From contig JAFGWU010000095.1 in the NCBI GenBank assembly GCA_016936975.1, positions 1-64,000 of the forward strand: DNA of 64,000 nucleotides. The letters are read 5' to 3'. This DNA comes from Bacteroidales bacterium. GTDB lineage: Bacteria; Bacteroidota; Bacteroidia; Bacteroidales; GCA-2748055. Both the position numbers and the translations under genes were made by a program. The notes below the pieces were generated by a model that was given only the letters and a program-made list of their open reading frames with translations, searched no databases and was not told where the DNA came from. Shown piece by piece: positions 29,239-39,157 of the stretch; position 1 is the stretch's first letter, and each line of letters opens with the position of its first letter.

Positions 29239-30417
29239 ATGCAATACGATTTTGATAAAATAATTGACAGAAGGGGGACGGACAGTGTGAAGCATGATTT
29301 ACTGCATCCTGTCTTCGGTACGGAGAATGTGTTGCCGATGTGGGTTGCGGACATGGATTTCGAGGTGCCCGATTTTATCTGCTCCGCAATCCGAAAGCGG
29401 GCCGATCATCCCGTGTACGGCTACACCTTCCGGCCCAGACGGTTTTACGAGATTATAGCGGACTGGATGGGCAGAAGACACCAATGGGATGTCGATCCCG
29501 ACCGGATCAGCTTCAGTCCGGGTATCGTGCCGGCATTGAATCTTTCCGTTCTTGCCTTTACAAAGCCCGGGGACCGGATCGTGATTCAACCGCCTGTTTA
29601 TTTTCCTTTTTTTTCGGCAATCAGGGATCATGATCGGGAACTGGTCACCAATAACCTGGTTAACTCCGGCGGGACCTATTCCATGAACCTTAACCACCTT
29701 GAAGATCTGTTCAGGGAAGGGGCCAGGATGATGCTGTTCTGCCACCCCCACAATCCTGTCGGAAAAGTTTGGCAAAGGCATGAGTTGGAGAAGCTCGCGG
29801 AATTGTGCATTCGGTATGATGTCCTGGTCATCAGCGACGAGATCCATTCGGACCTCCTGCTTTTCGGTAACAGCCATATACCCTTTGCTTCCCTGGATGA
29901 AGCAATTGCCGCGAGGACCATAACCTGCATCGCTCCCAGTAAGACATTTAACCTGGCAGGACTGCACTCCTCTGCCCTGATCATTCCCGAACCTTCCCTG
30001 AAGGTTCGGTATGAACAGATGCTCGACAGGATGCACATCGGGGGAGGAAATCTCTTTGGCATGGTTGCCATGGAAGCTGCCTACACCTTCGGGGAGGAGT
30101 GGCTGACACAGCTCATCCACTATCTCGAAAAGAACGCCCTTTACCTGGTTGACATTCTTGGAAAAGAACTCCCGGACCTGATTGTCTCACCGATTGAAGC
30201 GACCTATCTTGCCTGGCTGGACCTTTCCTTCCTGAATATGGATGATGAAGGACTGAAAAAATTTATCATTGAAAAGGCGAGGCTGGGACTGAACGATGGT
30301 CCCATGTTCGGGCCCGGAGGCGAAGGACACCAGAGGATTAATATTGCAGTGCCCCGGAAGATTCTGGAAGAAGCTGCCAGCCGCCTTGTCAGGGCAGTCA
30401 AAGATTCGTATATTTAG
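29239..30417 (+). CDS. PatB/MalY-family PLP-dependent aminotransferase (C-S lyase-like)
   Basis: YDFDKIIDRRGTDSVKHD; LPMWVADMDFEVPDFI; CHPHNPVGKVW; VISDEIHSDLL; APSKTFNLAGLHSSALIIP; start at 29239 preferred over 29206. Confidence 0.92.
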   Translation: MQYDFDKIIDRRGTDSVKHDLLHPVFGTENVLPMWVADMDFEVPDFICSAIRKRADHPVYGYTFRPRRFYEIIADWMGRRHQWDVDPDRISFSPGIVPALNLSVLAFTKPGDRIVIQPPVYFPFFSAIRDHDRELVTNNLVNSGGTYSMNLNHLEDLFREGARMMLFCHPHNPVGKVWQRHELEKLAELCIRYDVLVISDEIHSDLLLFGNSHIPFASLDEAIAARTITCIAPSKTFNLAGLHSSALIIPEPSLKVRYEQMLDRMHIGGGNLFGMVAMEAAYTFGEEWLTQLIHYLEKNALYLVDILGKELPDLIVSPIEATYLAWLDLSFLNMDDEGLKKFIIEKARLGLNDGPMFGPGGEGHQRINIAVPRKILEEAASRLVRAVKDSYI

Positions 30418-30435
30418 CCGGAAAATCCCGGGATC

Positions 30436-31422
30436 ATGAAACAGAAACCTTTTCCTGCAGTGAAAAACGGTTTGCCCTATGCCATCCTGTTCCTGATTTT
30501 CCTGGTCATATTCCTGGATGAGTTCAGAACGGGACATGGGTTCATTATCTACCTGTCTGCTGCAGGGATGTTAACTTCACTGGTGGCGGCCGTGCTTTCG
30601 ATGGTCCGGTTTGAACGTTCCCGCAAATCCATTCTTAACCTGATCAAAGTGATGAACAGGGGGTATCTTCCTGCTCCCGACTCTCTTGAGATTCCCTTCA
30701 CCGGCGGCGAACTTGAAAAGGAGATGAAAAAATTTATCAGGAGCCAGCAGGAGCTTATTGATTATGCCAGGGCACTGGATAAGGGAAATTTTTCAGGGGA
30801 GCTTCAACCACTGGGAGATGATGATCAACTGCGTCGCTCCTTCATTTCCCTGGGCCGCAGGCTGGAGCAGAGCCGGATCGACAGGAATAAAAGGGAGGAG
30901 CAGGATGAGCAACGTGCCTGGATAGCCGGCGGTCAGGCACATTTTGGAAGCCTTCTGAGGGAGACAGAGGATAGTTATGAGAAGATGGCGGTTTCGTTAA
31001 TACGGGAGCTGGTGGATTATACGGTTGCCAGTGTCGGGGGATTGTTCCTGGTCGTACAGGATGAGAAAAACAGTGAAAAGATGCTTGATCTGATTGGAAG
31101 TTATGCTTTCGACCGGCAGAAGTTCATCAACAGGCAATTCCGGTTCGGAGAAGGACTGGTTGGCCGTGCCGCACTGGAAAAGGAACCCGTTTATATCACC
31201 GATGTTCCTGAGGATTATATCAAGATCCGCTCCGGATTGGGGGAACATAAACCGGCTTCCATCCTCATCCTCCCGATTATCCTCGACCAGGAGGTACTGG
31301 CCGTCCTGGAACTGGCATCCTTTGAACCATTCCCCGATTACCAGGTGGACTTTATCCGGTCGCTGAACGGACCCCTGGCCATCACCCTTTCCCGCATGCA
31401 GATCAATATCAGAAAAGAGTAG
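30436..31422 (+). CDS. Membrane-anchored GAF-domain protein
   Basis: Two N-terminal hydrophobic segments; GAF-like ...FGEGLVGRAALEKEPVYITDVPEDYIKIRSGLGEHKPASILILPIILDQEVLAVLELASFEPF. Confidence 0.8.
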   Translation: MKQKPFPAVKNGLPYAILFLIFLVIFLDEFRTGHGFIIYLSAAGMLTSLVAAVLSMVRFERSRKSILNLIKVMNRGYLPAPDSLEIPFTGGELEKEMKKFIRSQQELIDYARALDKGNFSGELQPLGDDDQLRRSFISLGRRLEQSRIDRNKREEQDEQRAWIAGGQAHFGSLLRETEDSYEKMAVSLIRELVDYTVASVGGLFLVVQDEKNSEKMLDLIGSYAFDRQKFINRQFRFGEGLVGRAALEKEPVYITDVPEDYIKIRSGLGEHKPASILILPIILDQEVLAVLELASFEPFPDYQVDFIRSLNGPLAITLSRMQINIRKE

Positions 31423-31423
31423 C

Positions 31424-31468
31424 TGTCATATTGACATCCTTTCCTTAAGATAATCTGTCATAATGACA
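31424..31468. promoter_or_regulatory. Two direct copies of a perfect palindrome upstream of hsp20
   Basis: TGTCA-TAT-TGACA at 31424-31436 and TGTCA-TAA-TGACA at 31456-31468, starts 32 bp apart, both extended as C...T. Confidence 0.7.
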
Positions 31469-31480
31469 TCAAATGGCAGG

Positions 31481-31496
31481 TGGTACACGGTTTGTT
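31481..31496 (+). promoter_or_regulatory. Possible sigma54-type -24/-12 element upstream of hsp20
   Basis: TGGTAC-acggt-TTGTT resembles TGGCAC-N5-TTGCW; conserved GG and G(C/T) are 12 bp apart. Confidence 0.35.
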
Positions 31497-31544
31497 ATCC
31501 TATGGCCGGAAACAAACATTAACTAAAATAAGGAGGATAGAACC

Positions 31545-31973
31545 ATGTTAGCAAGAATCAATAAGTCGTACGTTCCCGCTTACTGGGATGATTTTTTCAA
31601 TGATGATTTCCTGAGTGGATTCAGGACCAAAAATTACAGCCGTTCCCTGCCGTCGGTCAATATTATTGAAGAGGATGGTGAGTACCGTATAGAACTGGCA
31701 GCTCCGGGATTATCCAGGAAAGATATCAAGGTGGAACTGGATAATGATGTTCTGAAGATCTCCTATGACCATAAGGAGAACAAGGAGGAGAAAAAGAATA
31801 ATTACCTGAAACGCGAATTCTGCCATTCATCTTTCGAGCGCAGTTTTCAGTTGCCCGATCTGATCGACAGTGATAATATCAAAGCCAGTCAGGCCAATGG
31901 TATTCTGAGCATATCCCTTCCCAAGAAGAAAGAGGTGGTTACCAAAGTTCAGAAAAGTATTCAGATCTCTTAA
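31545..31973 (+). CDS. Hsp20/alpha-crystallin small heat shock protein
   Basis: VNIIEEDGEYRIELAAPGLSRKDIKVELDNDVLKIS; ANGILSISLPKKKE; strong RBS aaggagg upstream. Confidence 0.96.
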   Translation: MLARINKSYVPAYWDDFFNDDFLSGFRTKNYSRSLPSVNIIEEDGEYRIELAAPGLSRKDIKVELDNDVLKISYDHKENKEEKKNNYLKREFCHSSFERSFQLPDLIDSDNIKASQANGILSISLPKKKEVVTKVQKSIQIS

Positions 31974-31988
31974 TTTTCAGGAGGCGGT

Positions 31989-32948
31989 TTAAGAGGGGAT
32001 TGATTCAGAGGCCCGGGATGGTATTCCGGGCCTTTTTTTTATGTTAAATTGCATCTTTCCCATGGTCATGACGATGACTCCGAGAATGGTAATGATACCT
32101 CCGGTTATCTGAAGGGAGGTTGGAAGAATGGAAAGGTACATCATGGAGCCGATCAATACAAACAGGCTCCGGGTTGACTGAATGATCATGGTTCTGGAGG
32201 CTTCGATGTATTTCAGGGCCGAATACTGGGCCATTGCGGTCAGGAACGGTCCGAGCAGAGAGCCTGCTGCCATGTTGAACAGGGCGCGGCCCGGAACCGC
32301 AAGGCTCTCACTTCTGAGAATGATGGCAATCGTTGCCGCGGTAAAGATAAAAATGATCCGGTTGAGTGTCAGGATGCCCGGATGAATATCCTTAATCCTG
32401 CTTTTAGCCGTGATGATGCTGATGGAGGAGAAGACGGATGAGAGCAGGATCCATCCCGAACCGTGTCCGAAAAAATCCTTCAGGGAGGTGTCACGGGTAT
32501 AGGTTATCAGGATGACCCCTCCGATGGTGAGAATGATCCCGACGGCCTCGATGAGGTTAAACCGCTCTCCCAGGAACCGGATGCCAAGCAGCGTTACAAA
32601 AATGGGCGTGAGGTTTGAAAGAAAGGAGATAATGGTGGGATTTTCCGCAAGCTTTATGGCCAGGAAAAGCAGGGAAGCGGCCGAAAGCTCCAGGATCCCT
32701 ATGATCACAAGGCTTATATTCGATTTCCTGCTCAGCCTGGGAATTTTTTTTATCATCCCGGTGATGATCAGAAAGGGTAAGGTCCATAAAAGGGCAAAGG
32801 CAAACCAGTAGAACTGGAACTGGAAGTAATTCACTTCCAGAAGAGCTGCCTTTGAAAAGACATAAACATTGGCCATGCCCAGGGTGGCCAGGAACGCCAG
32901 GATAATGCCCTTAATGGTGGGGTGGAGGTTAAGCAGAAATTGTTTCAT
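31989..32948 (-). CDS. EamA/DMT-superfamily transporter
   Basis: Ten-TM hydrophobic pattern; ILELSAASLLFLAIKLAENPTIISFLSNLTPIFVTLLGIRFLGERFNLIEAVGIILTIGGVILI. Confidence 0.9.
   Translation of the reverse strand: MKQFLLNLHPTIKGIILAFLATLGMANVYVFSKAALLEVNYFQFQFYWFAFALLWTLPFLIITGMIKKIPRLSRKSNISLVIIGILELSAASLLFLAIKLAENPTIISFLSNLTPIFVTLLGIRFLGERFNLIEAVGIILTIGGVILITYTRDTSLKDFFGHGSGWILLSSVFSSISIITAKSRIKDIHPGILTLNRIIFIFTAATIAIILRSESLAVPGRALFNMAAGSLLGPFLTAMAQYSALKYIEASRTMIIQSTRSLFVLIGSMMYLSILPTSLQITGGIITILGVIVMTMGKMQFNIKKRPGIPSRASESIPS
32009..32040 (+). terminator. Rho-independent terminator of hsp20, within 3' coding end of the EamA gene
   Basis: AGGCCCGG-gatggtatt-CCGGGCCT followed by TTTTTTT. Confidence 0.88.
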
Positions 32949-33005
32949 ATGTAAAACCCGGACCTGAGATACATGGCTTTAAAACACAGAAACGAAGAAA
33001 TTGTT

Positions 33006-34346
33006 TTACAACTTCTTTTTTATTCGTTTGGTATCTTCCTCGAACCCTGGTTTTTCAAGCAGGGCGAACATGTTTTTCTTGTAGGCTTCTACGCCAGGCT
33101 GATCAAATGGATTGATGCCCAGAAGGTATCCGCTGATCCCGCATGCGTTCTCGAAAAAATAGATCAGCTGGCCCAGGAAATGTGCATTCAGTTCGGGGAT
33201 CCCGATGCGGATGTTGGGGACCCCTCCGTCGATATGGGCTATGGCTGTTCCGAGTTCCGCCATTTTGTTCACATGATCCATGTGCTTGCCGGCAAGATAA
33301 TTGAGCCTGTCGAGGTTTTTCCGGTCATGGGGAATGGTCACATCATGCTGTTGCCTATCCACGCTGATGACGGTTTCAAACAGGATACGCTCCCCTTCCT
33401 GGATATATTGCCCCATGGAGTGGAGATCGGTTGAATTATCCACTGCTGCCGGGAAAAGACCTCTCCCTTCCTTACCTTCGCTTTCACCGTAGAGCTGTTT
33501 CCACCATTCCGAGAAGAAATGAAGTTTGTTATGATAATTGACCAGGATTTCGATTTTCTTACCCGAGCGGTAGAGTGCATTTCTTATGACAGCGTACAGG
33601 GCTGCCGGATTTTTCATCATATCAATGCCGGGACTGCACATCCGGGCCATAACCCGGGCTCCCTTTACCAGCTGGTGTATATCGATGCCGCAAACGGCCA
33701 GGGGAACCAGTCCCACCGGGGTCAGAACGGAATATCTGCCCCCGACATTATCGGGGATCGCATAGGTCCTGTAACCCTCCTCAAAGGCCAACTGTCTGAG
33801 AGCACCTTTACTGCTGTCGGTTATAGCGATGATCCTTTCTGCAGCTTCCTGAAGGCCGACCTTCCCGACCAGATGGTCCTTGAGGATCCGGAAGGCCAGC
33901 GCCGGTTCTGTGGTGGTCCCCGATTTGGAGATCACTACGATGGAGTAGCTGTGGGTATCCAGGATGTCCAGTAGTTCATGCATATAGTCTTCCCCGATGT
34001 TGTGCCCGGCAAAGAGCATGAGCGGGGGCCCGCTTTTAAAAAGGTTTGAGAAATTATGCGTCAGGGCATCGTTCACAGCCTTTGCCCCGAGGTAGGAGCC
34101 GCCGATACCTACCACCACAAGGATTTCAGATTTCTTTCGCAGTTCGTCAGCATCCCTTTCGATCTCCGTTAGCTGTTCATCGGTAATTTCAGATGGAAGA
34201 TGAAGCCATCCCAGGAAATCATTTCCGGCACCCGTGCCATCGTACAGGGTTTTCTGGGCGATTTTGAATTCAGTTTCCATTTTGAGGAGATCCCTTTCCG
34301 GTATGAAAGGCAGAACCCTCCTGATGTCGAGACTTAAGTGGTCCAT
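33006..34346 (-). CDS. pgi: Glucose-6-phosphate isomerase
   Basis: [65 protein letters not shown] opens at 34424 but MDHLSLDI at 34346 is the plausible start. Confidence 0.95.
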   Translation of the reverse strand: MDHLSLDIRRVLPFIPERDLLKMETEFKIAQKTLYDGTGAGNDFLGWLHLPSEITDEQLTEIERDADELRKKSEILVVVGIGGSYLGAKAVNDALTHNFSNLFKSGPPLMLFAGHNIGEDYMHELLDILDTHSYSIVVISKSGTTTEPALAFRILKDHLVGKVGLQEAAERIIAITDSSKGALRQLAFEEGYRTYAIPDNVGGRYSVLTPVGLVPLAVCGIDIHQLVKGARVMARMCSPGIDMMKNPAALYAVIRNALYRSGKKIEILVNYHNKLHFFSEWWKQLYGESEGKEGRGLFPAAVDNSTDLHSMGQYIQEGERILFETVISVDRQQHDVTIPHDRKNLDRLNYLAGKHMDHVNKMAELGTAIAHIDGGVPNIRIGIPELNAHFLGQLIYFFENACGISGYLLGINPFDQPGVEAYKKNMFALLEKPGFEEDTKRIKKKL

Positions 34347-34394
34347 TTTTTCAATCTGTATATTGCTCCTTAAAATTAAGGATTTATTATGAAC

Positions 34395-34420
34395 CCGGTA
34401 CGCCAAACAGGGCGTGCCGG
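34395..34420. other. Strong inverted repeat in divergent pgi/kamA-like intergenic region
   Basis: CCGGTACGCC-aaacag-GGCGTGCCGG: 10-bp stem with one T.G pair, 6-nt loop, no T-tract. Confidence 0.7.
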
Positions 34421-34470
34421 ACAATTAAATTTCATTCCTTAAGGATTTTTCATTATCTTATCCTGTAAAA

Positions 34471-36666
34471 ATGATGGTAATGAATGAAATAGAGAAACTC
34501 GACAAAATTGCAATCAATGTCCGGTCCCATAAACTGCTTAAAATACTGCTGAATGAGAATCCTGAACTTGAGGAGATTTTGCGGGGCTCGAAAAATGAAA
34601 CCGAGGTGGTTGTGGGGGTGCGGCACTGGATAGAGAAATCTTACAGGGAGCGGGAGGATGCGTTCCGGTATTACCATGCGGAGCATGCCGGCCGGGAACT
34701 GTTTGAGAAACTGGAATGGCGTGATTATGCGATCATCAGGATACTGGATTATATTGATCATGCCGGAAAGGAGTATCCCGATCTGAACCTGAGGGGGGAA
34801 ATTGCCGTGAGCAATCCGCTCCGGCTGTTATGGCTGGCTGTGAATAAGGGAACAGGGGGAGCCAGGCCCGATTTTTTCATTGATATGATCCAGCTGTTCC
34901 GCCAGCTGAGGGGTGAAACCAGCAGGCAGATTCCGGGCAGGGAGCTGGTCGAGGAGTGGATGGAACGGTATCCGTCAGGTCTCGATCCCCGGATCGTGCA
35001 GCTCAGGGCGGAGAATAAACTGCGGATCATCAGGATTCTTATCAACGGGATCGACAGCGGACAGATCAGCAGCAATAAATATTTTTTTGAGGAGAACGAA
35101 CCATTCCAGCAGAAGCTTGAGAAGGTTCAGCAGTGGTGGGAGGATCCGAAATTTCACCTGCACTTTGCCGTCCGGTCACCGGATTTGCTGAACGAGATGC
35201 TTGATTATTCGTTGGATCCCGAAACCATGAAGATTCTTAAGGAGGCCGAGAAAGCCGGGATCCCGTTCTTTGTGAACCCATACTATCTCTCCCTTCTGCA
35301 CGTCAGGGTTCCTTATTTTGCCATCGGCGCTGATCTGGCCATCCGATATTACATCATTTACAGCCGGCAACTGGTTGAGGAGTTCGGAAATATTGTGGCA
35401 TGGGAGAAAGAGGACAGGGTAGAACCGGGCAAGCCCAATGCCGCAGGGTGGATTCTTCCCTCTCATAATAACATTCACCGCCGCTATCCCGAAGTGGCCA
35501 TTCTCATTCCCGATTCCATGGGCCGGGCCTGCGGGGGACTCTGCTCTTCCTGTCAAAGGATGTATGATTTTCAGTCGGGAAGATTGAACTTTAACCTTGA
35601 CAAGTTATTACCGAACGAAAAATGGCCGGATAAGCTCAAGAGGCTGATGACCTATTTTGAGAACGATTCCCACCTGAGGGATATCCTGATTACCGGAGGG
35701 GATGCCTTCATGAGTTCAGACAGCACCATCCGGAATATTCTGGATGAGATCTATGAAATGGCGAAAAGAAAGCGCGAACGGAACAAAACGCTTCCCGCGG
35801 GCGAAAAGCTGTCTGAGATTGTGCGGGTGCGGTTCGGAACCCGTCTGCCCGTTTACCTGCCTCAGAGAATCAGCCTGAACCTGGCGGATATCCTCAGAGA
35901 CTTTAAAAACAGGGCTTCAGAAATAGGGATCCGCCAATTTGTGGTTCAAACCCATTTTATCTCTCCCATGGAGGTTACCCCCGAAGCAACTGCAGCTATC
36001 CAGAGACTGATTGATGCGGGTTGGATCATCACCAACCAGCTCGTCTTTACCGCAGCTGCCTCAAGAAGGGGGCACTCGGCCAAGCTCAGGAAGGTGCTGA
36101 ACGATATCGGCGTGCTCTGCTATTATACCTTCACCGTGAAGGGATATATGGAAAATAATTTCAGTTTTGCACCAAATGCCCGTGTGGTTCAGGAACAGCT
36201 TGAGGAGAAGGTCCTCGGGGAAGTCCCGGAATCGTATCATGAAACCCTCCGGACTTTTCCGGAGAAGGCCCATCTGATGGTCGAAAATATTGAGGCCCTC
36301 CGCCGGGAAACCGGACTGCCTTTCCTGTCTACCGACAGGAACGTGCTGAACCTTCCGGGGGTAGGAAAAAGCCTGACCTTCCGGGTAATTGGAATTACCC
36401 GGTACGGGAGAAGGATCCTGGAGTTTGATCATGACCAGACCCGCAGCCATAGCCCGATCATTCACAAAATGGGTAAGGTAATCGTGATCGAGTCCAAATC
36501 AATCCACGAGTATCTGAACCAGCTCGAGGAGATTGGCGAGGTGCGGGAGGATTACGAGGGATTGTTCGGGTATTCCCTGGGTCAGACCGAAAAAAGAATC
36601 CCGATTTATGAATATCCGGAATATGAGTATGAAATTAAAAATGAATTTACTAATCTTGAGGTCTGA
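34471..36666 (+). CDS. Large KamA-family radical SAM protein with about 300-aa N-terminal extension
   Basis: RACGGLCSSCQRMYDF (CxxxCxxC); LRDILITGGDAFM; FVVQTHFISPMEVTPEATAAIQRLIDAGWIITNQLVFTAAASRRG; NLPGVGKSLTFRVIG. Confidence 0.88.
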   Translation: MMVMNEIEKLDKIAINVRSHKLLKILLNENPELEEILRGSKNETEVVVGVRHWIEKSYREREDAFRYYHAEHAGRELFEKLEWRDYAIIRILDYIDHAGKEYPDLNLRGEIAVSNPLRLLWLAVNKGTGGARPDFFIDMIQLFRQLRGETSRQIPGRELVEEWMERYPSGLDPRIVQLRAENKLRIIRILINGIDSGQISSNKYFFEENEPFQQKLEKVQQWWEDPKFHLHFAVRSPDLLNEMLDYSLDPETMKILKEAEKAGIPFFVNPYYLSLLHVRVPYFAIGADLAIRYYIIYSRQLVEEFGNIVAWEKEDRVEPGKPNAAGWILPSHNNIHRRYPEVAILIPDSMGRACGGLCSSCQRMYDFQSGRLNFNLDKLLPNEKWPDKLKRLMTYFENDSHLRDILITGGDAFMSSDSTIRNILDEIYEMAKRKRERNKTLPAGEKLSEIVRVRFGTRLPVYLPQRISLNLADILRDFKNRASEIGIRQFVVQTHFISPMEVTPEATAAIQRLIDAGWIITNQLVFTAAASRRGHSAKLRKVLNDIGVLCYYTFTVKGYMENNFSFAPNARVVQEQLEEKVLGEVPESYHETLRTFPEKAHLMVENIEALRRETGLPFLSTDRNVLNLPGVGKSLTFRVIGITRYGRRILEFDHDQTRSHSPIIHKMGKVIVIESKSIHEYLNQLEEIGEVREDYEGLFGYSLGQTEKRIPIYEYPEYEYEIKNEFTNLEV

Positions 36667-36708
36667 TAAATAAACGGGGAGCAATACCCTTTTAATAGAT
36701 TTTCAAAT

Positions 36709-38358
36709 ATGCGGAATACCAGAATCCTCCTGCTTCTTACGGCTCTTCTCCCTTTGATCCTGCCGGATCTTTCCGGCCAGAAGCCGGGGCTGAACAGCAT
36801 CACCATTCCTGAACTGAATGCACATATATCGTTTCTTGCCTCGGATGAGTTGAAGGGACGCGAAACTGGTGAGCCGGGGTTGCAGATTGCGGCACGTTAC
36901 CTGGCAACGCAGGCTGTACTTACCGGATTGAAATCCCTTGATGAGGACGGGGATTATCTCCAGTATTACACCATTGTTAAAAAGGAATATGACCTGGATA
37001 AAAGCGCCGTAACCATTACCGGCCGGGATGGGAAAACCGATCGCCTGAAGGATGAATTTTTTCTGTTCCCCCGTACGGATGAAAAGAACATTCACCTGGA
37101 AGGGGAGGTGGTTTTCGCAGGTTACGGCATCCATGCTGAGGAACTTGGATACGATGATTTTAAAGACGTAGACATCAGGGACAAGATCGTGCTCATCATG
37201 ACCCGCTCTCCCATGGATGAGAAAGGGGAACGTTATAAACTGGATGATGCGAGGTGGCAATCAGAGGAAAATTTCCAGCATAAGGTCGCTTATATCTATT
37301 CCATGGGTGCACGTGCCATTCTGCGGGTTTATGATCCGAAATCGGGCATCCGGTCCATTTCAGACATTGATCCCCAGCTCTCGAATTACCTCCGGAGTTC
37401 CGTGGAGTTGAAAGAGGATATGGAATCCCGCCCGGAAAATCCGGATATGATGAAGATCATTCTGATCCACCGGCATATTGCGGATAAATTGCTCGAAGGG
37501 TCGGGAACCTACCTCCCGGAACTGCAGATGAAGATCGATAATGATCTGACGCCCCGCTCTTTCCTGATCAAGGATAAAAAGATTCAATTCGATTTGCATA
37601 TCGCAGAAAATGAAATTGCCGTACCCAATGTTTTCGCGATCATTGAAGGAAGAGACCCGGTTCTGAAGGAAGAGATGGTTCTTTACACGGCGCATATGGA
37701 CCATCTGGGCGATGCGGATGGAGGGAAGGCCATCTTTAACGGGGCGGATGATAACGCATCCGGCTCTGTGGCCCTGCTTGAAATCGCGGAAGCATTCATG
37801 AGCGGGCAGAGCAGGCCGGAACGAAGTGTGGGATTTCTCTGGATTTCCGGGTCGGAGTACGGACTGATGGGTTCCGATTATTATTCCCGTTATCCGGTTC
37901 ATAAGCTGGAGCGCACAGCGGCGGTGATCAATCTCGATATGATCGCGCGAAGCAGAACAGAAGCCGATAGTGCCGGACACCGTCATTTTAACCTGACCAT
38001 CGTCGGGAAAGATTCTGTACAGGTGATCGGAGGATTGCAGAGCAGCGTCCTGATGGATCTGAACAGGCAGGTCCTTGAGGAGATGAACATGACCGGTATA
38101 TATACCTATAACAGCCCGGATCACCCCGACCGGACCCTGTACAGGAGTGACCATTATAGTTTTATGAAGCGGGATATCCCTTCACTGTTCTATTCGACAG
38201 GCATACATCACGACTATCAGGCCACGGATGATGTGGTTGAAAACCTGGATTTCGAAACCTTTCTCAGGATGACGAGGCTCTCCTTCCTGGCAGGCTACAG
38301 GGTGGCCAATTTCAGGGGGCCGATTAAAGTGGACCATCCTTTCAGTGAATGGGAGTAA
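36709..38358 (+). CDS. M28-family zinc metallopeptidase, secreted
   Basis: Signal peptide; MVLYTAHMDHLGDADGGKAIFNGADDNASGSVALLEIAEAF; GFLWISGSEYGLMGSDYY; DIPSLFYSTGIHHDYQATDD. Confidence 0.92.
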   Translation: MRNTRILLLLTALLPLILPDLSGQKPGLNSITIPELNAHISFLASDELKGRETGEPGLQIAARYLATQAVLTGLKSLDEDGDYLQYYTIVKKEYDLDKSAVTITGRDGKTDRLKDEFFLFPRTDEKNIHLEGEVVFAGYGIHAEELGYDDFKDVDIRDKIVLIMTRSPMDEKGERYKLDDARWQSEENFQHKVAYIYSMGARAILRVYDPKSGIRSISDIDPQLSNYLRSSVELKEDMESRPENPDMMKIILIHRHIADKLLEGSGTYLPELQMKIDNDLTPRSFLIKDKKIQFDLHIAENEIAVPNVFAIIEGRDPVLKEEMVLYTAHMDHLGDADGGKAIFNGADDNASGSVALLEIAEAFMSGQSRPERSVGFLWISGSEYGLMGSDYYSRYPVHKLERTAAVINLDMIARSRTEADSAGHRHFNLTIVGKDSVQVIGGLQSSVLMDLNRQVLEEMNMTGIYTYNSPDHPDRTLYRSDHYSFMKRDIPSLFYSTGIHHDYQATDDVVENLDFETFLRMTRLSFLAGYRVANFRGPIKVDHPFSEWE

Positions 38359-38386
38359 TGGCTTTCCACGCTAAATTTATTAAAAC

Positions 38387-39157
38387 ATGAAACGAACAAG
38401 GAAGCACAAACTCGGGATCGTCCTGAGCGGCGGGGCCGCGAGAGGGTTTGCTCACCCGGGTGTGCTGAAGGCATTGCATGAATTTAACATGGAACCCGAA
38501 ATCATTGCAGGGGCCAGTGCCGGCGCCATAGCCGGAGGGTTCTATGCCGATGGCTATGAACCGGAAGAGATTCTCGAATTGTTCAAGGGAAAACGGTTCC
38601 TGGATCTGGCCCGTTTAAGAATGGGTAAGACAGGATTGCTCGAAGTGGAGGGACTGAGGAAACTGCTCAGGAAAAACATGAGGGCGAAGGATTTTGACGG
38701 CCTTAAAAAGGAGTTCGTGGTGTCTGTCACCAATTTCCGGACCGGGGAGGCGGAGTATCTCACGGAGGGCGATCTCGTGGAATCGATCATAGCCTCTTCC
38801 AGTATCCCCGTTCTCTTCACACCGGTAAAACTGAACGGTAAGCTTTACATTGACGGAGGGGTGGTTGATAATTTCCCGGTTGGTCCCATCAGGGAGAAAT
38901 GCAAAAAACTGGTAGGGGTTGCGGTTAATCCGATCGGGGAGGAGAAGGGTTCCGTCTCCATGATCTCCATGAGCGTGCGTGCGTTTCATCTCTCAATGGC
39001 GGCCGGTATGAAGTATAAAAGGGATGAGGTTGATATTTATATTGAACCGGAGAAGCTGAAAGATTTCTCGCTTCTGGATGTGAAAGCCGGTGACAAGATG
39101 TTTAAGATAGGCTATGAGGCAGCCCGGGAGGTTCTGTCGGGGAAATCATCACGTTAA
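38387..39157 (+). CDS. Patatin-like phospholipase
   Basis: LSGGAARGFAHPGVLKAL; GASAGAIAGG (GXSXG); YIDGGVVDNFPVGPI (DGG). Confidence 0.95.
   Translation: MKRTRKHKLGIVLSGGAARGFAHPGVLKALHEFNMEPEIIAGASAGAIAGGFYADGYEPEEILELFKGKRFLDLARLRMGKTGLLEVEGLRKLLRKNMRAKDFDGLKKEFVVSVTNFRTGEAEYLTEGDLVESIIASSSIPVLFTPVKLNGKLYIDGGVVDNFPVGPIREKCKKLVGVAVNPIGEEKGSVSMISMSVRAFHLSMAAGMKYKRDEVDIYIEPEKLKDFSLLDVKAGDKMFKIGYEAAREVLSGKSSR

Noticed and set aside
34347-34424. N-terminal extension of pgi ([18 protein letters not shown]...)
   Set aside because: Includes the intergenic hairpin and is not PGI-like; MDHLSLDI at 34346 is the better start.
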